From Micromonospora sonchi (GTDB lineage: Bacteria > Actinomycetota > Actinomycetes > Mycobacteriales > Micromonosporaceae), in assembly GCF_014646235.1 (NCBI RefSeq), contig NZ_BMNB01000016.1, positions 62,001 through 126,000 of the forward strand: a DNA stretch of 64,000 bases, read 5' to 3'. This document shows, one piece after another, positions 50,004 through 60,133 of the stretch. A program made the translations under genes and the position numbers. Within the stretch, counting starts at the first letter, position 1. Each line of letters starts with the position of its first letter. The notes under the pieces were generated by a model, which saw only the letters and a list, made by a program, of their open reading frames with translations, was not told the origin of the DNA and made no database searches.

Positions 50004-50058
50004 GTTTCGCCGGAATGGCGGTATCCCAACGGTGCGGATACCGCCATTCCGGCGAAAC
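50004..50058. terminator. Perfect 23-bp inverted repeat between convergent operons
   Basis: Arms 50004-50026 and 50036-50058 are exact complements with a nine-base loop, between the cysG stop and the stop of the otsB-GH15 gene. An unusually long, perfect hairpin for a terminator; it may also be a dispersed repeat. Confidence 0.85.
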
Positions 50059-50074
50059 CCAGCGCGACCTAGGG

Positions 50075-52681
50075 TCAGGCCTTGAGCATGTCGTCCAGCA
50101 GCAGGGCGCACCGGATGACCCCGAGGTGGCTGTACGCCTGCGGGTGGTTGCCCAGCCCACGCTCGGCGAGCGGGTCGTACTGCTCGGGCAGCAGCCCGGT
50201 CGGACCCGCGGTGTCGATCATCTGGAGGAACAGCTCCTCAGCGTCGGTGCGCCGGCCGGTGCGCAGGTACGCCTCGATCAGCCACGACGTGCAGATGTGG
50301 AAGCCACCCTCGCGGCCGGGCAGGCCGTCGTCCCAGTGGTAGCGGTAGACGACCGGGCCGCTGCGCAGATCCGCCTCGATCTTCAGCACGGTGGAGAGGA
50401 AGCGCGGATCGTCACCGGGCAGGAGGCCGGACAGGCCGATCCACAACGACGAGGCGTCCATCTCCTCGTCGCCGTAGGCGACGCTGTACGCCTCGGCGTG
50501 CTCGTGCCAGCCGTACTCGAGCACGTTGGCGGCGATCCGGTCGCGCAGCTCCACCCACTCCGACCGGTCCCCGCCGCCGTGCTGGCGCGCGACGTGCAGC
50601 GCCCGGTCGACGGTCATCCAGCACATCACCTTCGAGAAGATGTGGTGCCGGGGTGGCAGCCGGGCCTCCCAGATGCCGTGGTCCGGCTCGTGCCAGCGGC
50701 GGCGGACCGCCTCGACCATGTTCTCCAGCACCCGCCACTCCTCGGACCGGACCGAGCCGCGCACGTCGGCGGTGGCGGCGATCAGGTCGGCGATCGGGCC
50801 GAAGACGTCCAACTGGAGTTGGTGGTTGGCGAGGTTGCCGACGCGTACCGGCCGGGAGCCGGCGTAGCCGGGCAGGGTGTCGATGACGGCCTCGGCGCCC
50901 AGCTCGTAGCCGTCCACCGTGTAGAGCGGGTGCAGCCGCTCGGGGTGCCCTCCGGTGCGCTCCACGCAGCCGTCGACCCAGCGCAGGAACGCCTCGGCCT
51001 CGGTGATCGAGCCCAGGTCGACCAGCGCCCGGGCGGTCATCGCGGCGTCGCGCAGCCAGCAGTAGCGGTAGTCCCAGTTACGGACGCCACCCAGTTCCTC
51101 GGGGAGCGAGGTGGTCGCCGCGGCCAGGATCGAACCGGTCGCCTCGTGGCAGAGCCCCCGCAGCGTCAGCGCGCTGCGGGCGACCAGATCCCGCGCGGTG
51201 GTGGGCAGCCGTAGCGTGGACACCCACTCCTTCCAGGGTCGCTCCGCCGCGGCCTGGCGCTCGTGGATCGGCAGCCGGTGGTGCTCCAGGCTGTGCGTGC
51301 CGAAGCGCAGCTCCAGCACCACCTGCCCGCCGAGCGCGGTGAGGTCCACCACCGCCTTGGCGCTCGCGTACCCGCCGTCGTTGCTCACCTCCCACTGCAC
51401 ACCGGGGGCGTAGAGCGCGGCCGGCTCGTTGGAGCCGAGCACCAGCAGACCGTCGCCGAGCGGTTGCAGCTGCACCGCGACCTGCGCGAACTCCGGCCGG
51501 GGGGCGAACTCCACCCGGACCCGGCCGGTGCCGGTGAGCACCCGGATCAGGGTGGAGTCCCCGGAGATGATCGCCGGACCGTCCGGCGTGGCCTTGGGGT
51601 CGGGCTTGTCCAGCCAGTCGGTGACGGTCAGCCCCGACCAGCGGGTCTCCACGGTCATCGTGCCGGAGCGGTAGCGCTGGCCCAGCGGGATGCCGCCGCG
51701 CTCCGGGGCGACGCTGAAGTGCCCGGCCGGGCTGCCGCCGACCAGGTCGGCGAAGATCGCCGCCGAGTCGGGCTTGGGGTTGCAGAGCCAGGTCACCTTC
51801 GCGTCGGGCGTGAGCAGCGCCACCGTACGCCCGTTGGCCAGCATCGAGTGCCGCTCGATCGGCACCGCGCGTTCGCCGAAGAGCCAGTGCCGGCGGGTCT
51901 CCAGGAGCAGCCCGAGCGCCCGGGCCGCCTCGATCGGCTCGGCTACCCGGTAGCCGGCCTTGGTCTCGCCCGGCCCGATCTTGATGCCGACATCGGGGCC
52001 GGTGAGGTTGCCGAAGGCGTTCTCGTCCGTGACGTCGTCGCCGATGAAGAGCACCCCGCTGGCCGAGAGCTGGGTGCGCAACTGGTCGACCGCGGTGCCC
52101 TTGTGGGTGGCCACCACGGAGAGCTCGATGACTTCCTTGCCCTGGGTGACCGTGACGTCCGGCCAGGTGGCGGGGCCGTTGCGGACCGCCTCGATGGCCG
52201 TGGCGGCGATCTGGGGGTCCATCCCCCGGGTGTGTACGGCGACGCTGGCCGGCTTGCGTTCGAGTCGTACGCCCGGGTGGGCTGCGGCGATCTCGCGCAG
52301 CGCCTCCCGGAGCCGGGTGCGCACGGCGATCAGCTCGGGGGAGAGTCGCTCGACGAAGCCGATGTCGAACTCGGAGCCGTGGCTGCCGACCAGGTGGACC
52401 TCGCTGGGCAGCCGGGAGAGCGCGGCCAGGTCACGCAGCGCGCGCCCGGAGACCACGGCCACCGTGGTCTGCGGCAGCGCGGCCAGGGCGCGCACCGCCG
52501 CGACCGACTCCGGCAGGGGTACGGCCTTGCTCGGGTCCGCCACGATCGGCGCGAGCGTGCCGTCGTAGTCGCAGGCGACCAGGAGTTGCGGCACCCGGGC
52601 GATCCGCCCGATGGCGGCCCGCAACTCCGGATCCATGCTGCCGGCCGCCGGCGTGATGATCTCGTTCGAGACGGCGTTCAC
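50075..52681 (-). CDS. otsB: Trehalose-6-phosphate phosphatase fused to GH15 glycoside hydrolase
   Basis: 868 residues, two enzymes in one. N-terminal (about 1-245) HAD-type phosphatase: ACDYDGTLAP, SGRALRDLAAL, GSHGSEFD, GDDVTDENAF. C-terminal (about 260-868) glycosyl hydrolase family 15: GRTVALLTPDAKVTWLCNP, NWDYRYCWLRDAA, EEMDASSLWIGLSGLLP with a catalytic-acid Glu, and EGGFHICTSWLIEAYLR with the second. GH15 includes glucoamylases and actinobacterial trehalases, so the fusion can both make trehalose from its phosphate and cut it or another glucan. Start GTG 52681 overlaps the otsA stop (GTGA) and follows GGAGG. Confidence 0.9.
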   Translation of the reverse strand: MNAVSNEIITPAAGSMDPELRAAIGRIARVPQLLVACDYDGTLAPIVADPSKAVPLPESVAAVRALAALPQTTVAVVSGRALRDLAALSRLPSEVHLVGSHGSEFDIGFVERLSPELIAVRTRLREALREIAAAHPGVRLERKPASVAVHTRGMDPQIAATAIEAVRNGPATWPDVTVTQGKEVIELSVVATHKGTAVDQLRTQLSASGVLFIGDDVTDENAFGNLTGPDVGIKIGPGETKAGYRVAEPIEAARALGLLLETRRHWLFGERAVPIERHSMLANGRTVALLTPDAKVTWLCNPKPDSAAIFADLVGGSPAGHFSVAPERGGIPLGQRYRSGTMTVETRWSGLTVTDWLDKPDPKATPDGPAIISGDSTLIRVLTGTGRVRVEFAPRPEFAQVAVQLQPLGDGLLVLGSNEPAALYAPGVQWEVSNDGGYASAKAVVDLTALGGQVVLELRFGTHSLEHHRLPIHERQAAAERPWKEWVSTLRLPTTARDLVARSALTLRGLCHEATGSILAAATTSLPEELGGVRNWDYRYCWLRDAAMTARALVDLGSITEAEAFLRWVDGCVERTGGHPERLHPLYTVDGYELGAEAVIDTLPGYAGSRPVRVGNLANHQLQLDVFGPIADLIAATADVRGSVRSEEWRVLENMVEAVRRRWHEPDHGIWEARLPPRHHIFSKVMCWMTVDRALHVARQHGGGDRSEWVELRDRIAANVLEYGWHEHAEAYSVAYGDEEMDASSLWIGLSGLLPGDDPRFLSTVLKIEADLRSGPVVYRYHWDDGLPGREGGFHICTSWLIEAYLRTGRRTDAEELFLQMIDTAGPTGLLPEQYDPLAERGLGNHPQAYSHLGVIRCALLLDDMLKA

Positions 52682-54078
52682 GGCGCCTCCATGTCGGGCA
52701 CACCGAGTTCGGTGAGGAAGGACTTCGCCCAGTGCCCCACATCGTGGGTGCGCAAATGGCGTTGCATGGTCCGCATACGGCGACGAGCCTCCGGCTTCTC
52801 CACATGTACGGCCCGGAGCAGGGCGTCTTTGACCGCGTCCGGGTCGTGCGGGTTGCACAGGAACGCCTGACGCAGCTCGGTGGCCGCGCCGGCGAACTCA
52901 CTGAGTACGAGTGCGCCCCCGTGGTCCGCCCTGGATGCGACGTACTCCTTGGCCACCAGATTCATACCGTCTCGTAGCGGGGTCACCATCATCACGTCGG
53001 CGGCGGCGTACATCGCAGCCAGCTCGGTGCGACTGTACGACTGATGCAGATAGTGCACCGCAGGCACGCCGACCCGGCCGAATTCGCCGTTGATCCGGCC
53101 CACCTCGCGCTCGACTTTGACCCGAAGTGCCTGGTAGTGCTCGACCCGCTCCCGGCTCGGTGTGGCGACCTGCACCATGACGGCGTCCGGCACTGTCAAC
53201 TTTCCGTCAGCCAGCAGTTCGCGGAACGCCTTGAGTCGCAGCTCGATGCCCTTGGTGTAGTCGAGGCGGTCCACCCCCAGGACGATCGTCCGGGGGTTGC
53301 CCAGCTCCTCGCGGATCTCCTTGGCCCGGGCCTGGATCGCCGGGTCCGCCGCCAGCCGCTCCATCTCCTGCGTGTCGATGGAGATGGGGAACGCGCCGGC
53401 CTTCACCTGGCGACCGTCCACCTGGATCATCTGGCCCTCGTAGCGCAGGCCGAGCAGATGCCGGGCCAACCGGACGAAGTTCTGCGCGGCGAGCCGCTGC
53501 TGGAAGCCGACCAGGTCGGCGCCGAGCAGCCCGCGCAGGATCTCACTCCGGAAAGGCATCTGCATGAACAACTCGATGGGCGGGAAGGGGATGTGCAGAA
53601 AGAAGCCGATCCGCAGGTCGGGGCGCAACTCCCGGAGCATCGCCGGCACCAGTTGAAGTTGGTAGTCCTGCACCCACACCGTGGCGCCCTCGGCCGCGAC
53701 ATCCGCCGCGGCCTCCGCGAACCGGGCGTTGACCAGGCGGTACGCCTCCCGCCAGCGGCGCTTGAAGGCGGGCGTCTCGACGGCGTCGTGGTAGAGCGGC
53801 CAGATCGTCGCGTTGGACTGGCCCTCGTAGTAACGCTCCAACTCCTCGGCGCTCAGCGGCACCGGATGCAGCCGGATCCCCTCCAGATCGAACGGTTCGG
53901 GCGCGGCGCCGGTGCCGCCGGCCCAGCCGACCCAGGTGCCGTGATGCTCGGCGAGGACGGGGTGCAGCGCGGTGACCAGCCCGCCCGGGCTGCGCCGCCA
54001 CTGCCGTCCCTCGGGTGTGCTCACCTCGTCGACCGGCAGGCGGTTCGCCACTACGACAAAGGAGCTACGGACGGTCAC
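52678..54078 (-). CDS. otsA: Trehalose-6-phosphate synthase (OtsA)
   Basis: 466 residues, GT20 retaining glycosyltransferase joining a nucleoside-diphosphate glucose to glucose 6-phosphate. Motifs: VVVANRLPVDE, then the SPGGLVTALHPVL loop, WVQDYQLQLVPAML, GFFLHIPFP, LGVDRLDYTKGIELRLKAF (binding the sugar nucleotide), YRTEL-like and VTPLRDGMNLVAKEYVA, which are full family signatures. GTG 54078 is preceded by GGAGG nine bases upstream; an in-frame upstream extension to 54432 is not conserved. Coupled with the otsB-GH15 gene. Divergent from ettA. Confidence 0.95.
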   Translation of the reverse strand: MTVRSSFVVVANRLPVDEVSTPEGRQWRRSPGGLVTALHPVLAEHHGTWVGWAGGTGAAPEPFDLEGIRLHPVPLSAEELERYYEGQSNATIWPLYHDAVETPAFKRRWREAYRLVNARFAEAAADVAAEGATVWVQDYQLQLVPAMLRELRPDLRIGFFLHIPFPPIELFMQMPFRSEILRGLLGADLVGFQQRLAAQNFVRLARHLLGLRYEGQMIQVDGRQVKAGAFPISIDTQEMERLAADPAIQARAKEIREELGNPRTIVLGVDRLDYTKGIELRLKAFRELLADGKLTVPDAVMVQVATPSRERVEHYQALRVKVEREVGRINGEFGRVGVPAVHYLHQSYSRTELAAMYAAADVMMVTPLRDGMNLVAKEYVASRADHGGALVLSEFAGAATELRQAFLCNPHDPDAVKDALLRAVHVEKPEARRRMRTMQRHLRTHDVGHWAKSFLTELGVPDMEAP

Positions 54079-54418
54079 GATCGGCCACCTCCGGGTGCTG
54101 ACGGGTCCACCGCGATGAGCGTACTGAGCGTAGCCGCGGTGTCTGATCCCCCGTGCCGGAGTCACGTACCCGTCCCAGACTGGCCGAAGCGCCGGCGTGA
54201 TCATGGTGACAGGTGCCTCGTCAGTGGTCTCCGCCACCCCGCCACCCCGCCGCCACGGCGGTCCGGGCGGGGCGATGTGGGCGCGAGGCCGCGTACCTGT
54301 CAGGATTGAGGATGGCGTGCGCGCGGCCGGCTCCCGGCCGGCGGCGGCGGGTGGCGGCGCGGCCCGCGCCCCGCACCACGCAATTCGGCGATCGCAACCG
54401 ACGGAGGTAGCCCGCACC

Positions 54419-56095
<1,677 letters not shown>

Positions 56096-56110
56096 CCGGG
56101 GCCGATACCC

Positions 56111-56542
56111 GTGGCTGACCGGTTCGTCTTCGAGTGCACCCTGCGGTGGTCCGACCTTGACGCCTACGGCCACCTCAACAACGCCCGTTTCCTCACCCTC
56201 TACGAGGAGGCCCGGGTGGCGTTGATGTTCGTCGGTGCCCGGGCGCAGGGCGTCGACTCGTTCGCCGACGGCGTGGTGATCCGCCGACACGAGATCGACT
56301 ACCTGCGCCCGGTCGGTTACGCCCTGAGCCGGGCCACCGACGAGGCGGCTCCCACCGTACGGATCGAAATGTGGGTGGAGCAGGTCCGGACCGGCTCCTT
56401 CACCCTGGGCTACGAGATGTACGACGGCGAGCTGCTGGTCAGCCGGGCGAGTTCGGTGCTGGTTCCGTTCGACCTGGCCCGGCAGCTGCCCCGGCGGCTC
56501 AGCGATGAGGAGCGCACCTTCCTGCTCGGGTACGCCGCGTGA
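56111..56542 (+). CDS. Hotdog-fold acyl-CoA thioesterase (4HBT)
   Basis: 143 residues from GTG 56111. The 4-hydroxybenzoyl-CoA thioesterase pattern is evident: WSDLDAYGHLNNARFLTLYE (catalytic Asp and the H-N-N motif), then a central strand (VIRRHEIDYLRPVGY) and RIEMWVEQVRTGSFTLGYEM. It hydrolyses an acyl-CoA of unknown chain. It follows ettA by 15 bases and its stop overlaps the next gene (GTGA). Conserved next to ettA in other Actinobacteria as far as I recall. Confidence 0.92.
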   Translation: MADRFVFECTLRWSDLDAYGHLNNARFLTLYEEARVALMFVGARAQGVDSFADGVVIRRHEIDYLRPVGYALSRATDEAAPTVRIEMWVEQVRTGSFTLGYEMYDGELLVSRASSVLVPFDLARQLPRRLSDEERTFLLGYAA

Positions 56543-57231
56543 GCGGCATCGGTGCCGGTGCGCGGCACGGAATCGAGAGCGTCGCCGACGCCGAGACGTT
56601 CCTGGCCCGGCTCGTCCGGCTGGAGCGCGCCGCGCTGGTCCGGCTGCGTCCGGCCGGTACGCCGGCACATACCGCCCTCTGGGCCCGACTGCCCTGGGGG
56701 GTGCTGGCGGTCCGCACGGTGGCCGGCGCGGGCGCCGGCGACGTCACCGTCGAGGCCGGGCAGCTGCTCGCCGAGCTGGCGGCCGGACGCAGCGCACTGC
56801 CGGCCCGCCACGACGCCCGGTGGCGGTGGCCGCTCCCGCCGCCGGCCAGTCGGCGGATCGAGACGCTGCCCGGCGCGGAGCTGCGCCGGCTCGCCGAGGC
56901 GGCGGCCGACACCCTGCGCACGGCGGGCACGCACGGGATCGCCGGCCGGGCGGTCGGGCAGCGGGCGCTGCGCGACGCCCTGCTGGACCACGTCGCGGTG
57001 GTGGTTACTCCCAACGACGAACCGGAGCACCCGGTGCCGGTGACCCAGCGGACGGTGCAGGGTCTGATCCGGATGGGGTTTCTCGGTCCCGGGGGTTCCC
57101 CCGGCCCGGACGAGGTCCACGTCCGCGCGACTGGCCGATGGGTCGGCCTGGTGGGACCGTACGGAGCCGTCTGGTCGCAGAAGGCCGCTGATCTTGTCGT
57201 ACGACCCGCCGGGGCTCATCCGAACGGATGA
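56539..57231 (+). CDS. Hypothetical protein coupled to thioesterase
   Basis: 230 residues from GTG 56539. Ala/Leu/Arg-rich helices (LARLVRLERAALVRLRPAGT; QLLAELAAGRSALPARHDAR; RLAEAAADTLRTAG) with the C-terminal segment VRATGRWVGLVGPYGAVWSQ. No membrane segment or catalytic motif. It is translationally coupled to the thioesterase and ends the ettA operon. The C-terminal region could be a small beta domain. Conserved in Actinobacteria by my impression; function unknown. Confidence 0.7.
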   Translation: MSGIGAGARHGIESVADAETFLARLVRLERAALVRLRPAGTPAHTALWARLPWGVLAVRTVAGAGAGDVTVEAGQLLAELAAGRSALPARHDARWRWPLPPPASRRIETLPGAELRRLAEAAADTLRTAGTHGIAGRAVGQRALRDALLDHVAVVVTPNDEPEHPVPVTQRTVQGLIRMGFLGPGGSPGPDEVHVRATGRWVGLVGPYGAVWSQKAADLVVRPAGAHPNG

Positions 57232-57362
57232 CCGCCTATCGTCATTCCGGCCTGGGGCTGGCGTTGGGGGGATGCTTCGCACCGGCTGTCCGGGTACCGT
57301 CCATCCTCGGATCCAACCCACCGTAGGCGACTGGATCCGCTGGGGAGTGAGGTGCGCGAGCG

Positions 57363-57947
57363 ATGCCGTGGTGGTCATGGCGCCCTGGTCCCGCCAGTGG
57401 CGGCGACGCGGAAATTCGAAGCAGGATCACGGTGGAGGAGGCTGTCCGAGTCGGACCGCCAACGCCCCGTAAGCCAGGGGACGACTGTCCGGGCGGTGAG
57501 CATCACTTGATCGCCGACATGCCGGCCACCGTCGAACCGGTCACCCTGCGCCGGATCTGCGACGCACTCGACCTGCTCGACGTGCGCTATCTCGCCGACG
57601 GTGACGGCAATCTGCTGGCCATGTGGGAGCGGCACGCCGTGCTGGTCGCACTGGAGGGCCCGGAGGACGAGATCCTCGTGCTACGGGCCCGACCGCACGC
57701 CACCGTGCCGCCCGACTGGGCGGACCGGGCATACCGGGTGGTCAACGAGTGGAACCACACCCGACGCTTCTGCAAGGCGTACGTGGGTGACGCCACCGAG
57801 CGGGGCCAACTGCCGATCTACGCCGAGTTGCAGGTGCCGCTCGCCGCAGGTACCCACGACGCGCTCCTGGTCGAGTTGCTCGATTGCGGGGCCGCCGTGG
57901 CGACGAGTTTCGTCGACTGGTTGCACGACGAGGGCGCCCTGCTCTGA
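57363..57947 (+). CDS. YbjN domain protein
   Basis: 194 residues from ATG 57363, with GGGGAGTGAGG ahead. After a variable N-terminus, the YbjN-type type III secretion chaperone-like fold is apparent: RRICDALDLLDVRYLADGDG, LLAMWERHAVLVALEGPEDE, and RAYRVVNEWNHTRRFCKAYV with the usual N-x-W/F pattern, then a helix GTHDALLVELLDCGAAVATS. Members are stress- or motility-linked in enterobacteria; in Actinobacteria the role is unknown. Its 3' flank is a 19-bp tandem repeat. Confidence 0.85.
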   Translation: MPWWSWRPGPASGGDAEIRSRITVEEAVRVGPPTPRKPGDDCPGGEHHLIADMPATVEPVTLRRICDALDLLDVRYLADGDGNLLAMWERHAVLVALEGPEDEILVLRARPHATVPPDWADRAYRVVNEWNHTRRFCKAYVGDATERGQLPIYAELQVPLAAGTHDALLVELLDCGAAVATSFVDWLHDEGALL

Positions 57948-57954
57948 CGCCGAT

Positions 57955-58083
57955 GGTCCGGCCGGGTCACGCGGGTCCGGCCGGGTCACGCGGGTCCGGC
58001 CGGGTCACGCGGGTCCGGCCGGGTCACGCGGGTCCGGCCGGGTCACGCGGGTCCGGCCGGGTCACGCGGGTCCGGCCGGGTCC
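57955..58083. repeat. Tandem repeat, 19-bp unit, about 6.8 copies
   Basis: Unit GGTCCGGCCGGGTCACGCG repeats head-to-tail with no variation from 57955; copies start at 57955, 57974, 57993, 58012, 58031, 58050 and 58069, the last being partial. It spans the gap between two convergent genes and enters the C-terminal codons of the truncated haemoglobin. Perfect copies suggest recent expansion. Confidence 0.95.
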
Positions 58084-58493
58084 TCCATCACGTTGACCAT
58101 GAAGTACGCCGCGCGCTCCAGGTAGTTCCAGAGTTCGCTGGCGATCGCCGGCGGCAGATCGAGGCTGTCGACGGCGCGACGCATGTGGCGCAGCCAGGCG
58201 TCGCGTTCGGCGGGGCCGATCCGGAACGGCGCGTGCCGCATCCGCAGCCGGGGATGACCCCGCTGGGCGGAGTATGTGTTTGGGCCACCCCAGTACTGCA
58301 TGAGGAAGAGCCGCATCCGCTCGTTGGCCGGGCCCAGATCCTCCTCCGGATACAACGGGCGCAGCAGCGGGTCGGTGGCGATGCCGGCGTAGAACTCGTC
58401 GACCAGCTTGCGGAACGTGGGCTCGCCGCCGACGGCGTCGAACAGCGTGACCGCCTCGCCGCGGGGTTCGGACTCAGCTGCGGGATTCACCAT
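58062..58493 (-). CDS. glbO: Group II truncated haemoglobin (GlbO)
   Basis: 143 residues. The truncated globin 2-on-2 fold is clear: LFDAVGGEPTFRKLVDEFYA, LYPEEDLGPANERMRLFLMQ, YWGGPNTYS, RGHPRLRMRHAPFRIGPAER with the proximal His, and AWLRHMRRAVDSLDLP. It binds O2 and probably interacts with terminal oxidases or detoxifies oxidants. ATG 58493 has a modest SD; GTG 14 codons downstream is an alternative. Its C-terminal residues EDPAGPA are coded by the edge of the 19-bp repeat. Confidence 0.92.
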   Translation of the reverse strand: MVNPAAESEPRGEAVTLFDAVGGEPTFRKLVDEFYAGIATDPLLRPLYPEEDLGPANERMRLFLMQYWGGPNTYSAQRGHPRLRMRHAPFRIGPAERDAWLRHMRRAVDSLDLPPAIASELWNYLERAAYFMVNVMEDPAGPA

Positions 58494-58553
58494 TCCATCC
58501 TGCCAGGCTTCGCCGGTGGACGGCCGGGCCGGGACGGTCCTGCGGACGGTGGT

Positions 58554-59903
58554 TCAGGTCACCGCGTGCCGAGGTCGGTCCGGTCCCACGCGTTCGGGGC
58601 CCGGGTCACCGGAGGGCGGCTGCGCCCCGGCGGCGCCGGTCGGGCCCTGTCCGGCGGCATCGATGGCAGCCGCCACGGTCTGTTGGTCCGGAAAGCTCCG
58701 GGCGACGAACGCCATCAGCACCACGCCGACGGTGCTCCACACGCCGACCACGACCGGGATCGGGAACCGCTCGGCGAGCAGCCCGGTCACCAGCACCGCC
58801 GCACCCTGGATCACCTGGAGGCCCGTGGCCATCACCCCGAACGCCCGGGCGCGGAAGCCGTTGGGGAGGGCCTGGACGAAGAGGCCGTTGGACACCGGGA
58901 GGATGCCCGCGACCGCGAACCCGCAGACGGCAGCGAGCAGTGCCACCACCACCGGCGGTGGATCGAGCAGCGCGGGCACCAGGGCCAGCGGGGCCAGGAC
59001 GGCCAGTGGCCGCAGCAGTGCCTGCTGGCGGGCCGGCGTGAGGGCCCGCCCGACCACCAGGCCGCCGAGGATGAAGCCCACCGGGCTGGCTGCCATGATC
59101 AGGGCCTGGGCCGCTCCCGCGTTCATCCGGTCGGCGTGCTCGTTGGCCCAGGCCGCCGCCAGCCCCTCGGGCACGATGGAGAAGAGCACGGCACTGAAGA
59201 CGAGCACGGCGATCGCCCGTAGCACCGGAGTGCGGAAGATCAGATTGAACCCGTCGGCGGTTTCCCGCAGCAGATGGCTGCGGTGCTTGCTGGTCATCGC
59301 CGGCGGACGGTCGTTGACGCCGAACCGGATGATCAGGGCCGACGCGGCGAAGGCGCACGCGTTGAGCAGCAGCGCCCCGGAGGGGCTGAACGCCGCCACG
59401 GCGGCGCCGAGCAGATAGCCGACGACCTGGGCGGCCTGCCCTCCGCTGGTGATGAGCGAGAGCCCGAGGACGAGCCGCTCCTTCGACAGGATCAGCGGCG
59501 TCAGCGCGGAGCGCGAGGCCTGACTCGGCGGATGGGCCAGGGTGGCGAGGAAGATCAGCACCAGGATCGCCGGCACCGACATGCCCGGGATGGCGATGAG
59601 CAGCATCAACGCCACGCGGAAGAGGTCACAGACCACCATGACCTGCCGGTAGCTGTGCCGCTCGGCGACGGCGGCGAGCAGTGGCCCGCCGATCAGCCAG
59701 GGCAGGAAACTGACCGCGAAGGCGGCGGCGGAGAGGGCGACGGACTCGGTCTCCCGGTAGACGAGGAGGGTGACCGCCGCCTTGGCGACGTAATCGCCGA
59801 TCCAGGTCAGCATTGCGGCCGTGAAAACGGCACGGTACTCACCCTGGGCGAAAACCTCCCGGAAGGTGGCTGGCCCTTCTTGAGGAGGTTGCTCGTCCGA
59901 CAC
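58554..59903 (-). CDS. Major facilitator superfamily transporter
   Basis: 449 residues with 12 predicted helices in MFS order. The first loop has an atypical motif A (AAVAERHSYRQVMVVCDLFR), and the seventh helix region AFGVMATGLQVIQGAAVLVT shows the second half. It belongs to the DHA1/EntS-like group with enterobactin-exporter-like proteins. Expected to export small hydrophobic compounds or siderophores by proton antiport. GTG 59903 has GGAGG five bases upstream and is preferred over two ATG codons further up. Long Pro-rich C-terminus. Confidence 0.88.
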   Translation of the reverse strand: MSDEQPPQEGPATFREVFAQGEYRAVFTAAMLTWIGDYVAKAAVTLLVYRETESVALSAAAFAVSFLPWLIGGPLLAAVAERHSYRQVMVVCDLFRVALMLLIAIPGMSVPAILVLIFLATLAHPPSQASRSALTPLILSKERLVLGLSLITSGGQAAQVVGYLLGAAVAAFSPSGALLLNACAFAASALIIRFGVNDRPPAMTSKHRSHLLRETADGFNLIFRTPVLRAIAVLVFSAVLFSIVPEGLAAAWANEHADRMNAGAAQALIMAASPVGFILGGLVVGRALTPARQQALLRPLAVLAPLALVPALLDPPPVVVALLAAVCGFAVAGILPVSNGLFVQALPNGFRARAFGVMATGLQVIQGAAVLVTGLLAERFPIPVVVGVWSTVGVVLMAFVARSFPDQQTVAAAIDAAGQGPTGAAGAQPPSGDPGPERVGPDRPRHAVT

Positions 59904-60133
59904 CATCGCCTCCATCGCCCCGGCAGCGTGCCACTCGTGATGGCTGCCCCGGTGCCATCGTCAGATCAACCGATCAGCGAGGACGTGACCACGCTCTGGG
60001 GAGCGCGTGCACCGGATTCTGCCCGATTGTCTGACAGCTGGCTAGGGCGAACGGCTAGATCGTCGCATCTCCGACTGAACCGAACGGACGATACCTGAGG
60101 GGCCGCTCGGCCGCGACCCCGCCGTCGGTCGGG

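Noticed and set aside
57955..58083. CRISPR array
   Set aside because: The 19-bp units are contiguous with no spacers, so this is a tandem repeat.
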